A model generated the notes under the pieces. That model was not told the DNA's origin. It was given only the letters and a program-made list of their open reading frames with translations, and ran no database searches. A stretch of 64,000 nt of DNA from positions 1-64,000 of the forward strand of contig JAIOHL010000177.1 of NCBI GenBank assembly GCA_019913005.1, written 5' to 3'. A program made the position numbers and the translations under genes. Below are positions 37,952 to 46,910 of this stretch, in pieces. Position 1 is the first letter of the stretch, and each line of letters opens with the position of its first letter. The stretch comes from Anaerolineae bacterium. Its GTDB lineage: Bacteria; Chloroflexota; Anaerolineae; Aggregatilineales; J027.

Positions 37952-38620
37952 GTGCGGTTTGCGTTATTGACGCCTGAACCGGATTACACCGAGCGTCAGC
38001 CCTCAGCGACATTCCCTAAACCCCCGGCTTTGTTGGTTGAAGGCCTGCGCCGCCTGCATGAACGGCTGCCGCCACCACAACAAACCGAACATGGTTTGAC
38101 TCCACCTCTCGCCCTTGAGATGCAGGTACAGTGTTGGCCGGAATGCCAAGCCTACTCGGAGCGCCTACGCCGCCACTGTGCCCCCGATCAGGATACCGAA
38201 CTGGATGAGCGCCTTAAGGGTGTCTATGGACGTTTGCACATCCAAGCCTTTAAGTTAGCTACGCTGGTCGCAGCACTGGATTGGATCGAGACCGAGGCCG
38301 CTGTGCCCACCCTGACCGCCACCCATTGGCAGATGGGGGAGACCTTAGCCGAAACATGGCGTTTGAGTGCCCATCGCCTGTTGACCCAGATGGATCGGGG
38401 TGGGGAGGCCATCACCGAACGTCGTCAACAAGATGCGTTACTAAATGCCATTCGACGAGCGGGTGAGGATGGTAGCAACCTGCGCACGCTCTATCGTGCC
38501 CTACACCTCACGGCTCAACGTGCCCGTCAATTGGCCCAAGACCTTGTCCGCGCCGGACTGGTGATGGAGCAGCGGTTAGATGGTGCTGAGTGGTATGTTG
38601 CTGCCGAGCATACCCACTAG
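37952..38620 (+). pseudogene. Replication protein, C-terminal part after in-frame TGA
   Basis: This is the same reading frame as the preceding fragment, separated by one TGA. It encodes the C-terminal helical lid of DUF3987-like replication proteins (RFALLTPEPDYTERQP; LHIQAFKLATLVAALDW) and ends in a winged-helix-like segment (LYRALHLTAQRARQLAQDLVRAGLV). A single G-to-A change (TGG to TGA) would explain the stop. No independent start with a ribosome-binding site is visible. Confidence 0.6.
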
Positions 38621-38651
38621 TCTCTAAATTTAGGTGACAGTGGTGACGCCT

Positions 38652-38709
38652 GTGACAACGTGACAGTGCGACAAAAGTTCCCCATAGCTGTCGCGCTGTC
38701 ACCTGTCAC
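38652..38709. repeat. Long dyad built from GTGACAG heptamers
   Basis: The left arm (38652-38673) and right arm (38689-38709) are nearly perfect reverse complements, differing by one base and a one-base bulge, around a 15-base loop. Each arm contains two GTGACA(G) units plus GCGACA. Further copies of the unit lie at 38634-38640 and, inverted, at 38721-38727. It sits between the convergent replication and kinase genes and may be an iteron-like origin or a strong bidirectional terminator. Confidence 0.75.
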
Positions 38710-38769
38710 CGCTGGCACGCCTGTCACTGTAGATTGAGATATTGAGAACAGCCCCGAGATTTAGAATGG

Positions 38770-41187
38770 TTAGTAGCCATAACATCTCCAATTAAAAGCT
38801 ATAGTAGGACTACTACCTTGAAGTAGTGCAAAGGCAGTTTGCCGATTGTAGGTCGCCCGGCAAATTGCATCTAGTTCGTTTACACCTATTGGTAAAACCG
38901 CATTATTCGACGTGTCCTTACAGAACCACTCTGTCTCTGTGTGGTCGGCGGTATAGCCTAAGCCAGTACAATATCCTTCAATTTGCATATCACCGGGTGA
39001 CAACTGTGCACCTGTCGAGAGGCCGATGCCACCTGTCAACAGTACGCTCCCCGGTGGCACGTTCATTCGGTCTGGTGGAATCAGGAAAGACAGGGGGATT
39101 GCAAAGTCTATTGTGCAGGTATTCTCACCACAGAAGCCAATCATGCGGTTAGCATAATAGACTGCAAAAGGTTGTTCCCAGAAATTTTCCGCTTGGGTAA
39201 GGGCACCTACAACTTCACTGGGGTCGTTACACAAACCCGGTGGCAAATGCGCTTCATCTTTGGTACGAACTACAGCACACTGCCCATTATTTAGCACGGT
39301 AACTTGCCATTGTGCGCCACTCAACTGTCCATTTTGATTGACAAGGCTCAAATGCGCTAATGGTAGTCCTGCCACTGTCAAGTTAAAAACGGCAAGGCTA
39401 TCTTTATCCCGACCAATCATCAGCGCATAACCAATTTGTGGTTCATTTATAGGTTGTTGAGGGGCAAACTCAAGTGAACAGGGGTCCGATTCGCAAAATC
39501 CGACCAGTACCGTATCGTAATAAACCGCAAACGGCTCTTTCCAAAATTCCTTGCCTTCCATCACTACTGGGCTAGCGGCCAAAGCACAATTAACATCTTG
39601 TTGGTTGATGGAATCGGAGGCGCGTTTTACTATCGCAAGGCACTGACCGTTAAATAATGGCGAAATGTCTTGGAATGTAGCCTCAAGATTATTCTTACTA
39701 CTTCGAAATACCAATAAAGCGGGGTTCAGCAGCGTTTGGCTACTATTGGCAATGATTAGACTGTCTTTTTTCCCCTGTGCTATCGTCATAGCGTAATTTC
39801 CAGCAACGGGTGGTATGACCTGTGTGGAAATAGAGACCTCAGAACTCACTGTTACAGGCAGAGTAAGTGTTGGGGCGAGGGTGGGGTCCGGAATTGTGGC
39901 TGCTGCGGAAGTGGTTAGAGTAGGGAATGGTGTGGTGGTTGAAGCAGGTAAAACGGAAGGCTGTCCAACGGCCAGTGTCACAGTGGGAGCAGGCGATCCA
40001 ATAACAGCCTCACTTGGCCTTAGGGATAAGGTTTCAGGATTCTGACCTTGGGATTCGTCAGGTTCTTTTTCACCATCGTTCGTCAGCAATAGAACGAGTC
40101 CGCCAATTAATAAAAGCAATAAAACCACGCCTCCGCTTACTGCCGCCCATATCCACCGCTGATTTAACTTACGGTGTGGCATAGTGGTAGCAGCAGAGGT
40201 GGCTGGAACGGTTGCCAATTTGGGTGGAATTGGTCGCGTTGGGAGTGGTGCGTTTGCAATGGCTGGTGCGGGAGGGAGTGGATTACGTTTAACCTCTAAG
40301 GTGACCGCCTCAAGAATACTCTGACGTACAGCCAAAGTATTCGGCTGAATAGCATGATCAAGCGCAGTTGCTAATGCAGTGCCACTCGGATAGCGATTAA
40401 TAGGTTCTTTTTCCAGTGTTTTCAGGATAACCGCTTCAATCTCCGGTGCGATTTCTGAGCGCAATTGCCGAGGTGACGGCGGCGGCTCGGTCATGTGCAG
40501 CATGGAAATGTCTAGCGGGTTGACGGCATTAAAGGGAACTTGCCCTGTAAACATCTCGTATAAAACGACACCCAATGAATAAAAATCACTTTGCGGGATA
40601 GCCCCCGATGAGGAAATCGCTTGTTCTGGTGAAATATAATGCGGCGAACCAAAAATTTCGCCCTGTGTTCCCACTTCCGTGAGCAGAGCGAGTCCAAAGT
40701 CCGTCAGAAAAGACCGCCCATCTTTGCCAATAAGGATATTATTTGGCTTAACATCTCTGTGAATTACCCCTCGGTTGTGAGCATAATCTAGAGCGGCGCA
40801 TATTTCACGCATGATACGACTGGCATCTTCTGGTGGAATGAATTCATCTTTATGGTGAAATTGTTCCAACAGTGTCGCAAGATCAGCTCCCTCAATGTAT
40901 TGCATCGCCATGTAAAGCAGCCCTTCGGCTTCACCATAGCGATATAAGGTAACGATATTGGGATGCTGCAACTGCCCAATGGCTTGTGCCTCACGTTCAA
41001 ACCGATCAATGTAATCCGCTTCACCACGGAAGGGTTTGTCAATGACTTTAATCGCCACATAACGGCGTACTTTGGTATCCCAAGCGCGGTAGACTCGCGC
41101 CATACCCCCATGCCCCAACAATGTCTCAATCAGGTAATCATCTAGCATTTGCCCCGGCAGGGAATCTGGGATATGCGGTGTTGTCAT
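38770..41187 (-). CDS. Membrane Ser/Thr protein kinase with duplicated extracellular Cys/FW domain
   Basis: An 805-residue Hanks-type kinase. The catalytic domain (about 12-275) has GHGGMARVYRA, VAIKVIDK, HRDVKPNN, DFGLA and SPHYISPEQ. A Pro-rich juxtamembrane stretch precedes one transmembrane helix (about 346-368). The exported part has a Thr/Pro-rich linker and then two copies of a domain with the pattern NGQC, a Cys, FWxxPFAVYY, VGFC or IGFC, and a closing Cys, followed by a third Cys-rich tail. The ATG at 41187 overlaps the stop of the upstream kinase gene (ATGA). It likely senses an external ligand and phosphorylates cytoplasmic targets. Confidence 0.87.
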   Translation of the reverse strand: MTTPHIPDSLPGQMLDDYLIETLLGHGGMARVYRAWDTKVRRYVAIKVIDKPFRGEADYIDRFEREAQAIGQLQHPNIVTLYRYGEAEGLLYMAMQYIEGADLATLLEQFHHKDEFIPPEDASRIMREICAALDYAHNRGVIHRDVKPNNILIGKDGRSFLTDFGLALLTEVGTQGEIFGSPHYISPEQAISSSGAIPQSDFYSLGVVLYEMFTGQVPFNAVNPLDISMLHMTEPPPSPRQLRSEIAPEIEAVILKTLEKEPINRYPSGTALATALDHAIQPNTLAVRQSILEAVTLEVKRNPLPPAPAIANAPLPTRPIPPKLATVPATSAATTMPHRKLNQRWIWAAVSGGVVLLLLLIGGLVLLLTNDGEKEPDESQGQNPETLSLRPSEAVIGSPAPTVTLAVGQPSVLPASTTTPFPTLTTSAAATIPDPTLAPTLTLPVTVSSEVSISTQVIPPVAGNYAMTIAQGKKDSLIIANSSQTLLNPALLVFRSSKNNLEATFQDISPLFNGQCLAIVKRASDSINQQDVNCALAASPVVMEGKEFWKEPFAVYYDTVLVGFCESDPCSLEFAPQQPINEPQIGYALMIGRDKDSLAVFNLTVAGLPLAHLSLVNQNGQLSGAQWQVTVLNNGQCAVVRTKDEAHLPPGLCNDPSEVVGALTQAENFWEQPFAVYYANRMIGFCGENTCTIDFAIPLSFLIPPDRMNVPPGSVLLTGGIGLSTGAQLSPGDMQIEGYCTGLGYTADHTETEWFCKDTSNNAVLPIGVNELDAICRATYNRQTAFALLQGSSPTIAFNWRCYGY

Positions 41188-43022
41188 GGCAAATACACCT
41201 CGCAACGCTCCGCGCTAATTTCACATCGAGCGATTTCTTCTTCATTCCATAAGACACGAAATTGCATACTACTTGGGTCAGGGGTCCAAAATACAAAGCT
41301 GTCTTGTGCCTGTGGGGTGATGCTACTATTGTAACCCCGGCAGTCGCTTGGTCGGAGATACCCCGTTCGCTGCAAAATTTCCATCCGAGCACAATAATTG
41401 GAGTCAATCGTTGGATAGAAACGTGCCAATTGATTACCGTAAAAACGATTCGAAAAGTTACCCTCATTGAGAATGCGCTCGAACCCAAATGAAGTTACCT
41501 GAAGGCTGCCACCTGAGGCATTTAGAATATAAAAACTATCTGCATTATAGAGCAGCACCACACGCCGCCCATTCGGATATTTAATGGTTGGGACGGCAGA
41601 AACACTGAGTTGTTCAATTGTTGGAGTAAGGCTCGTAGTTGCTGTTGGAATAGGCGAATTTGTTGAAGTAGCCGTTGCTGTGAGGGTGGCTGTGGGAGTG
41701 GGAGAAGAAATAGCGGCTGTTTGTATCCCGACTGCACTGACTTCTTCCGTTGGACTTGCAGTAAAGGTTGGTATAGAGGTTGCATTGCCTTGTGGGGCTA
41801 AATCTCCGATAGTAACCGTTATTGAAGCCTCTACGGTTGCCGTAGCACCGACATTTTGTTCTTCCTCATCTCCATCACCGCTCAACAAAACGAATCCTGT
41901 GATGACTAACCCGACAATCAAAACAAATGCTAAACCTGCACCAATCAACCATCCCCATTTTTTGCTAGACGAGGCCATATTCGGAGGGAGGGCTTGTCGG
42001 CTCACTTCTGATGTTTGAAGGCTACGGCGGGTAGGAGGGAGGCCGGGGATTGGGTAAGCAGTCGAAGTTTGGGTTTCTTGGGTATGGCGAGCCAGCCAAT
42101 CTGCAACACTGACCTGTGATAGGGATGTTTGAGGATGGAATTCCATTCCAGCGGGGAGTGGAGGCAGTTCAATGGGGGATGCAAAGGACTGGGTACCAAG
42201 GGCCTTTTCCAGAGCATCCATCAATTCGTACCCTTTTTGATAACGTTCGGCGGGCGATTTGCTCAGGGCTTTAATCAACACTGCTTCTGTCTCTACATTT
42301 AAGGCAGGATTGCGTTCACGTGGCGGTGGAAGCGGCAGAGTTAGATGTTGTAAGGCAACAGCAGTGGGCGAAGGATCATCATACGGAACAGTGCCTGTCA
42401 ACATTTCATACAAGATAATGCCTAACGAATAAAGGTCGGACTGAGGAACGGCATTGCTGGAATTGCGGGCTTGTTCAGGTGCAATGTAGTGAGGCGTGCC
42501 AAATACTTCGCCCATTGTGCCTTGATGAGAGTCTAAGGCGAGGCCAAAATCCATCAATACAATACGATCATCTGTCGCCACCATCACATTTGATGGCTTA
42601 ACGTCGCGGTGAACCACTCCTTTTTGATGGGCATAATCTAATGCGCTGGCGATAGCTCGACCAATCCGTATGACATCCTCTAGAGGCATTAACTCGCCAT
42701 TACGCAAATATCGTGCAAGCAACCCCGCCAAATCGAGACCATCAATATATTCCATCACAAAGTAATAGAAATCGCCTTCGTTATCGGCGTAATAGATTTG
42801 CACGATGTTTTCATGTCGCCATGTGGCAATGGTTCTGGCTTCTTGAACAAAGCGGCGGGCATAAGCAGGATTGCCGCGAAAACTCGCGTCAATGACTTTA
42901 ACCGCGACAGGGCGTTGCAGTTTAACATCTCGTCCATAGTAGACTTGTGCCATGCCGCCCCGTCCAAGCACTCGCTCAATACGAAAATTTGCTACCTGTC
43001 TACCAATTAAAGGGTCGTTCAA
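41184..43022 (-). CDS. Membrane Ser/Thr protein kinase with one extracellular Cys/FW domain
   Basis: A 612-residue kinase closely related to the next gene. The catalytic domain (about 12-275) has GRGGMAQVYYG, VAVKVIDA, HRDVKPSN, DFGLALD and TPHYIAPEQ. The transmembrane helix is at about 355-378, followed by a Thr/Ser/Pro-rich stalk (about 390-480). The C-terminal domain (about 485-612) has Cys-x-Arg-Met, a second Cys, FW, then FRVLWNEEEIARC and a final Cys. The start codon is TTG, 12 bases after the stop of the 813-aa gene, with AGGA upstream. The two kinases and the upstream gene form one operon. Confidence 0.87.
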   Translation of the reverse strand: MNDPLIGRQVANFRIERVLGRGGMAQVYYGRDVKLQRPVAVKVIDASFRGNPAYARRFVQEARTIATWRHENIVQIYYADNEGDFYYFVMEYIDGLDLAGLLARYLRNGELMPLEDVIRIGRAIASALDYAHQKGVVHRDVKPSNVMVATDDRIVLMDFGLALDSHQGTMGEVFGTPHYIAPEQARNSSNAVPQSDLYSLGIILYEMLTGTVPYDDPSPTAVALQHLTLPLPPPRERNPALNVETEAVLIKALSKSPAERYQKGYELMDALEKALGTQSFASPIELPPLPAGMEFHPQTSLSQVSVADWLARHTQETQTSTAYPIPGLPPTRRSLQTSEVSRQALPPNMASSSKKWGWLIGAGLAFVLIVGLVITGFVLLSGDGDEEEQNVGATATVEASITVTIGDLAPQGNATSIPTFTASPTEEVSAVGIQTAAISSPTPTATLTATATSTNSPIPTATTSLTPTIEQLSVSAVPTIKYPNGRRVVLLYNADSFYILNASGGSLQVTSFGFERILNEGNFSNRFYGNQLARFYPTIDSNYCARMEILQRTGYLRPSDCRGYNSSITPQAQDSFVFWTPDPSSMQFRVLWNEEEIARCEISAERCEVYLP

Positions 43023-43034
43023 TGGGTGCTAATC

Positions 43035-45476
43035 CTATCTTTGAATGCGTGTTTCGCGGCTCGTGAGCGTGATTCGGCGTAAATCGTCAACATAGTGATT
43101 CAAGCCCATCGCATAGCTCTCAAGGTAATCCTGCGTGATACGTTGAGCGAGTTCAGGACATCCTGCGGCCTGCAAAATCCCAACATGCGCCCGAAAATCA
43201 CGCAATGATAAACGCATGACGCCATTGGCATCAGTAATCACCCCCCAGACCAACAATTTTTTGTCGTTGTCGTCTTTCGCACTGATAAACCGCGTCAGAG
43301 TGCTGGATTTTACAACTGCCCCGACGTTTGAAAATACCTCCCGCCCTTTAATAAGATCATTCAGCATATCAAACCGCCCCGGAACCTCATCTAGTAATCG
43401 TTGTAAAGGGGTCGGAATATGGGCGAGGAGCTTGATAGTACCAACACTCATGCTCTCCCCTTCAATGGCAATTTTTTTAGCACGGCCCAAGATTTCACCA
43501 AACCCTGCCAGCATCGCCAAATATTGCCGCTGTAAGTCATCAAATCGCTGATAATAAGGGGCGCGGTCTCCAGTGGCGCTTTCGTAAGCATTTAGTGCGC
43601 CAATCACCTCATCATGCAGTCCCATAAAATCCAATTCTGCAAGTGGCACTTCAAATGTCATTGGGTGAAGGCGATCACGTGGGGATCGTGGGCTGGCATC
43701 AATTGGAATGAGAATAACCGGATTTTGCCTCTCATTGATGACCTCCAAAACCCTTTTCATGTCTCTGATACGGGGACTTAGCTCCTCTAGTTGGCCGATT
43801 AGGGTAGACGACGGTTCGTAAGTCATGCTATGTAAGGCGCGGTACAAAATCAGCAGATCATTGACAGTTAGTTGAATGAGATCACTGCGCTGTTTGAATA
43901 AATTACGCAGCGACAGAATGGGTCTCAATTTGATGCTATCCGTTTCTGCATTGGACTCTGGCATCACATGCGGCTGATTCTCAATCAGTCTTCTGTCGGC
44001 AGTGGTGAGGTGAAATGGCAAAGACATTGGTTGTGTTTGCTTGGGTTGTGCAGGAGGCAAATTCAACAAATAGACTGCCCATGACAATGCCTCATTCGTC
44101 ATTATTTCCGCCAACGCCGATCCCCACGCGCCATCAAAAAAGATGTGTGATTGGTCAAACACCATCGTCTCACCTGTATCAAAAATAGTGAGGGCATGAT
44201 CCCCAACTCCGCGTTCGGCTTGTCGGACTTGACTTAGAGGAAGATTTCGAGGGCGGCGATCAAGGTTAATAAGTATGGGTGCAAAACGCAGTGTTTCGAG
44301 TGCTTGCTGGAACTCCTTACTTAATTTGGAACGGAGGCCACCCAAAACCGGACGCTTGATACTTGCTAGGTACGATAAGCCATCTGATGTGCCGTTCGTT
44401 GGCTGTGATAGTATCGTTGCCATGTGCCTCCGGACATGATGGACATCCGCGACTTGTGCCGTACCTGCTTGGCAAACTGGCAGTAGGTAGTAAAAGCCAC
44501 GATAAATTACCCCAATAGCAACCTCCTCAAGTCGAATTGGTGTCCGCTTTTCACCATATGCCGTCGGTTCCAAATAGGCCAATATGGAGAGTTGCCGCTG
44601 GTAGTCGGCCAGAGATTCATTCTCTACAACTTTAATACACTGTTCGAGTTCATGCTTTAGTGTGCCATCCAGAGGCTCGATTATCTTGGCCCAAAATTGG
44701 TCAAATTTGTGGCGGCGATATTGGGGGTAGTCTTCAACTGAGGTAGCATCCCGCCCTCTCCCATAGGGCCGCTGTTTTTCCCATTCACTATATACCCGTT
44801 TGTAACGGGCGGCATCCGGCAGATCGGTGGTCAAGTTTTGCAGGATGGAGGTATAGATGCGCTCACGCCATTCATTTTCCAACAATCGAGGATATTGATG
44901 GAGGGTATAAATCGCGGTCATGGCCCATGCAGTCGCCCGATCAACCAAAGATAGATCAATCTTATGCTGCTTGAGCGCGGTATCAAAACCATGTGTCTCG
45001 TTGGCATGGCGGGCCGTGTCTTCACGTAAGGCATAATCCAGATAGAACTGCCATGTCCCTTCTGGAAAAGATTCTTCCGGGTCTTTTCCAGCCAACTTCA
45101 GCAGATTCTGATACCCCCAAATGACGGCGGCTGGCCCCGCAAAAAAAGCCCCATACACGACTTTATCTAAAGTTTGTTCCACCCCTCTAAATAACAGATT
45201 GATGTCGCGCTGGACGTTTTGTAAGGGTAATCGGCGGCTCGGTAAACGGGCGAGGCCACTTAGAATCACGCCCGGTACATTGCCTGCTGGCACAACCTGC
45301 GCTACCAAGTCCGCTACTGCATCAATTTCCGGCAGCGACAGTTGAGAGAGTTCACGGACAGCCGATTCACGCGCAATCGTTTTTAGATTTTGGCTCGTTT
45401 TGATTGAGGCTTGGGTAAAAGTAGCCTGTAAGTCCATGAGAGTTTGGCGGCTCCCTAGAGATTGGTGATGCTTCAT
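43035..45476 (-). CDS. Large protein of unknown function, first gene of kinase operon
   Basis: An 813-residue, mainly helical, soluble protein with no signal peptide. A short hydrophobic stretch (VYGAFFAGPAAVIWGYQNLL) lies around residue 110. The middle part (about 430-480: LDRRPRNLPLSQ, then IFDTGETMVFDQSHIFFDG) loosely recalls the substrate-binding region of carnitine/choline acyltransferases, but the catalytic HxxxD motif was not found, so this is not assigned. Both downstream genes are Ser/Thr kinases, suggesting it is a phosphorylation substrate or scaffold. It is divergent from the ECF sigma operon. Confidence 0.7.
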   Translation of the reverse strand: MKHHQSLGSRQTLMDLQATFTQASIKTSQNLKTIARESAVRELSQLSLPEIDAVADLVAQVVPAGNVPGVILSGLARLPSRRLPLQNVQRDINLLFRGVEQTLDKVVYGAFFAGPAAVIWGYQNLLKLAGKDPEESFPEGTWQFYLDYALREDTARHANETHGFDTALKQHKIDLSLVDRATAWAMTAIYTLHQYPRLLENEWRERIYTSILQNLTTDLPDAARYKRVYSEWEKQRPYGRGRDATSVEDYPQYRRHKFDQFWAKIIEPLDGTLKHELEQCIKVVENESLADYQRQLSILAYLEPTAYGEKRTPIRLEEVAIGVIYRGFYYLLPVCQAGTAQVADVHHVRRHMATILSQPTNGTSDGLSYLASIKRPVLGGLRSKLSKEFQQALETLRFAPILINLDRRPRNLPLSQVRQAERGVGDHALTIFDTGETMVFDQSHIFFDGAWGSALAEIMTNEALSWAVYLLNLPPAQPKQTQPMSLPFHLTTADRRLIENQPHVMPESNAETDSIKLRPILSLRNLFKQRSDLIQLTVNDLLILYRALHSMTYEPSSTLIGQLEELSPRIRDMKRVLEVINERQNPVILIPIDASPRSPRDRLHPMTFEVPLAELDFMGLHDEVIGALNAYESATGDRAPYYQRFDDLQRQYLAMLAGFGEILGRAKKIAIEGESMSVGTIKLLAHIPTPLQRLLDEVPGRFDMLNDLIKGREVFSNVGAVVKSSTLTRFISAKDDNDKKLLVWGVITDANGVMRLSLRDFRAHVGILQAAGCPELAQRITQDYLESYAMGLNHYVDDLRRITLTSRETRIQR

Positions 45477-45689
45477 TACAGATTATAGCGAAGGTGGATA
45501 AATTTGCTGGCTAGATGGGGCTTGAGGCCGTTAGATTCAGGCCCAACCCAATGATGGGCTTATGTGCAAATTGACATCTTAACAAAATGCTGACAATTCC
45601 ACTGTAATGTTTGAGGTGTAAACGCGGTTTACCTTATGTCGAGACCCGAATTCTGTCGGGTATTAAAAATTGAAAGGGATTTGCCGCAT

Positions 45690-46910
45690 ATGAACACACC
45701 ATCCTCTTTTCGACGCATCGGCATCCTAAGTTTGATCTTATCAGCCCTTATTTTTGGTTCATTGCTTGTTACCCATTATGCGACAGCCCAAGACCCACAA
45801 AACGGCACTCCAGTAGACTTTGTGGGGACAATTGACTCGCTTACCACAAATACTGTGGTGATTGATGGCATCTCAGTGGATATTGCCAATGTGCAAATTA
45901 CCTCGACCCTGCAAGTCGGTATGACCATCCGCGTACAAGGGGTGCAAGTTCAGGCGAACCTTGTGGTTGCCCAAAGTATCACCATCATTATTACTTCGCA
46001 GACCACGCCAATCCCAACCTCGACCACGACGATAGGACTACCTCCCAGTAATGGTGATGATGACGATGGTAATGGCGACAGAGAGCAATGCCCTAAAACG
46101 CAAGGCTATTGGAAAAATCATGGGGCAATTTGGCCCGTAACATCACTGACCCTCGGCAGCCAAACCTATAGTCAAGCGGAACTATTGGCACTGCTTAATA
46201 TGGAAGTCTCAAGTGATGCCAGTCTCAATCTCGCTCATCAATTGATTGCTGCCAAATTGAATGTGGCGCAGGGTTTTGGTGCTGATCAGGTGAGTGCGAC
46301 CATTGCTCAGATGGATAGCATCTTAGCGGGCTATCCGGGTAGATTACCCTATGGTGTTGCTCCATCATCCCCCGAAGGGCAAGTAATGGTTACAGGTGCA
46401 GGCATTTTGGATATCTATAATAATGGGCGGCTTGGCGGCTGTTTAAATACACCCACGCCCACCTCGACAGGGACACAAACCGTAACAGCCACCCCCAGCG
46501 GCACGCCTGCAACCGCCACCCCGACTTCTATAGGCACGCTTCCGCCTATTGTCGTTGTTGAAGGTATTGTGACGATTATTAACGTCAATGTGATCGTCAT
46601 TAACAACCTGACCATTCAGTTAGATGCCAATAATCCGCTGTCCGCCGCAGTCCAGATCGGCGACATGCTGCATCTTGAAGGCGACCTCACGGTAGCCAGC
46701 AATAACACCGTTGTCATCATTGCGGTGGTCATCGTTTTTGTAGACGTAGATGTCTTCGTTTTGGACGATGACTTCTTCCGCGATGACTCCGATTGTAGCA
46801 ACCCACCGCCACCTTGGGCACCCGCGCATGGATGGCGTGCCCGCTGTGAAGGCGGAGGGGGTGATGATGACGGTATGGGTGACGATGATGGTATGGGTAT
46901 GGGCGATTGA
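45690..46910 (+). CDS. Secreted protein with DUF5666-like and QGYWKNH domains
   Basis: A 406-residue exported protein with a signal peptide (LSLILSALIFGSLLVTHYATAQ). Residues about 35-105 form a DUF5666-like beta domain (VGTIDSLTTNTVVIDGI). The middle part (about 130-250) carries the CPKTQGYWKNHGAIWPV domain common in exported proteins of Gram-positive-like and Chloroflexota bacteria. After a Thr/Pro linker a second beta domain ends with WAPAHGWRARCEGG and an Asp/Gly/Met-rich tail. A very similar C-terminal module is present in the product of 49518-50357. Start chosen at the ATG at 45690. Confidence 0.75.
   Translation: MNTPSSFRRIGILSLILSALIFGSLLVTHYATAQDPQNGTPVDFVGTIDSLTTNTVVIDGISVDIANVQITSTLQVGMTIRVQGVQVQANLVVAQSITIIITSQTTPIPTSTTTIGLPPSNGDDDDGNGDREQCPKTQGYWKNHGAIWPVTSLTLGSQTYSQAELLALLNMEVSSDASLNLAHQLIAAKLNVAQGFGADQVSATIAQMDSILAGYPGRLPYGVAPSSPEGQVMVTGAGILDIYNNGRLGGCLNTPTPTSTGTQTVTATPSGTPATATPTSIGTLPPIVVVEGIVTIINVNVIVINNLTIQLDANNPLSAAVQIGDMLHLEGDLTVASNNTVVIIAVVIVFVDVDVFVLDDDFFRDDSDCSNPPPPWAPAHGWRARCEGGGGDDDGMGDDDGMGMGD

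Noticed and set aside
43035-45476. Assignment of the 813-aa protein as a carnitine/choline acyltransferase.
   Set aside because: Only one short segment is reminiscent of the family. The catalytic histidine motif was not found, so the name would be unsupported.
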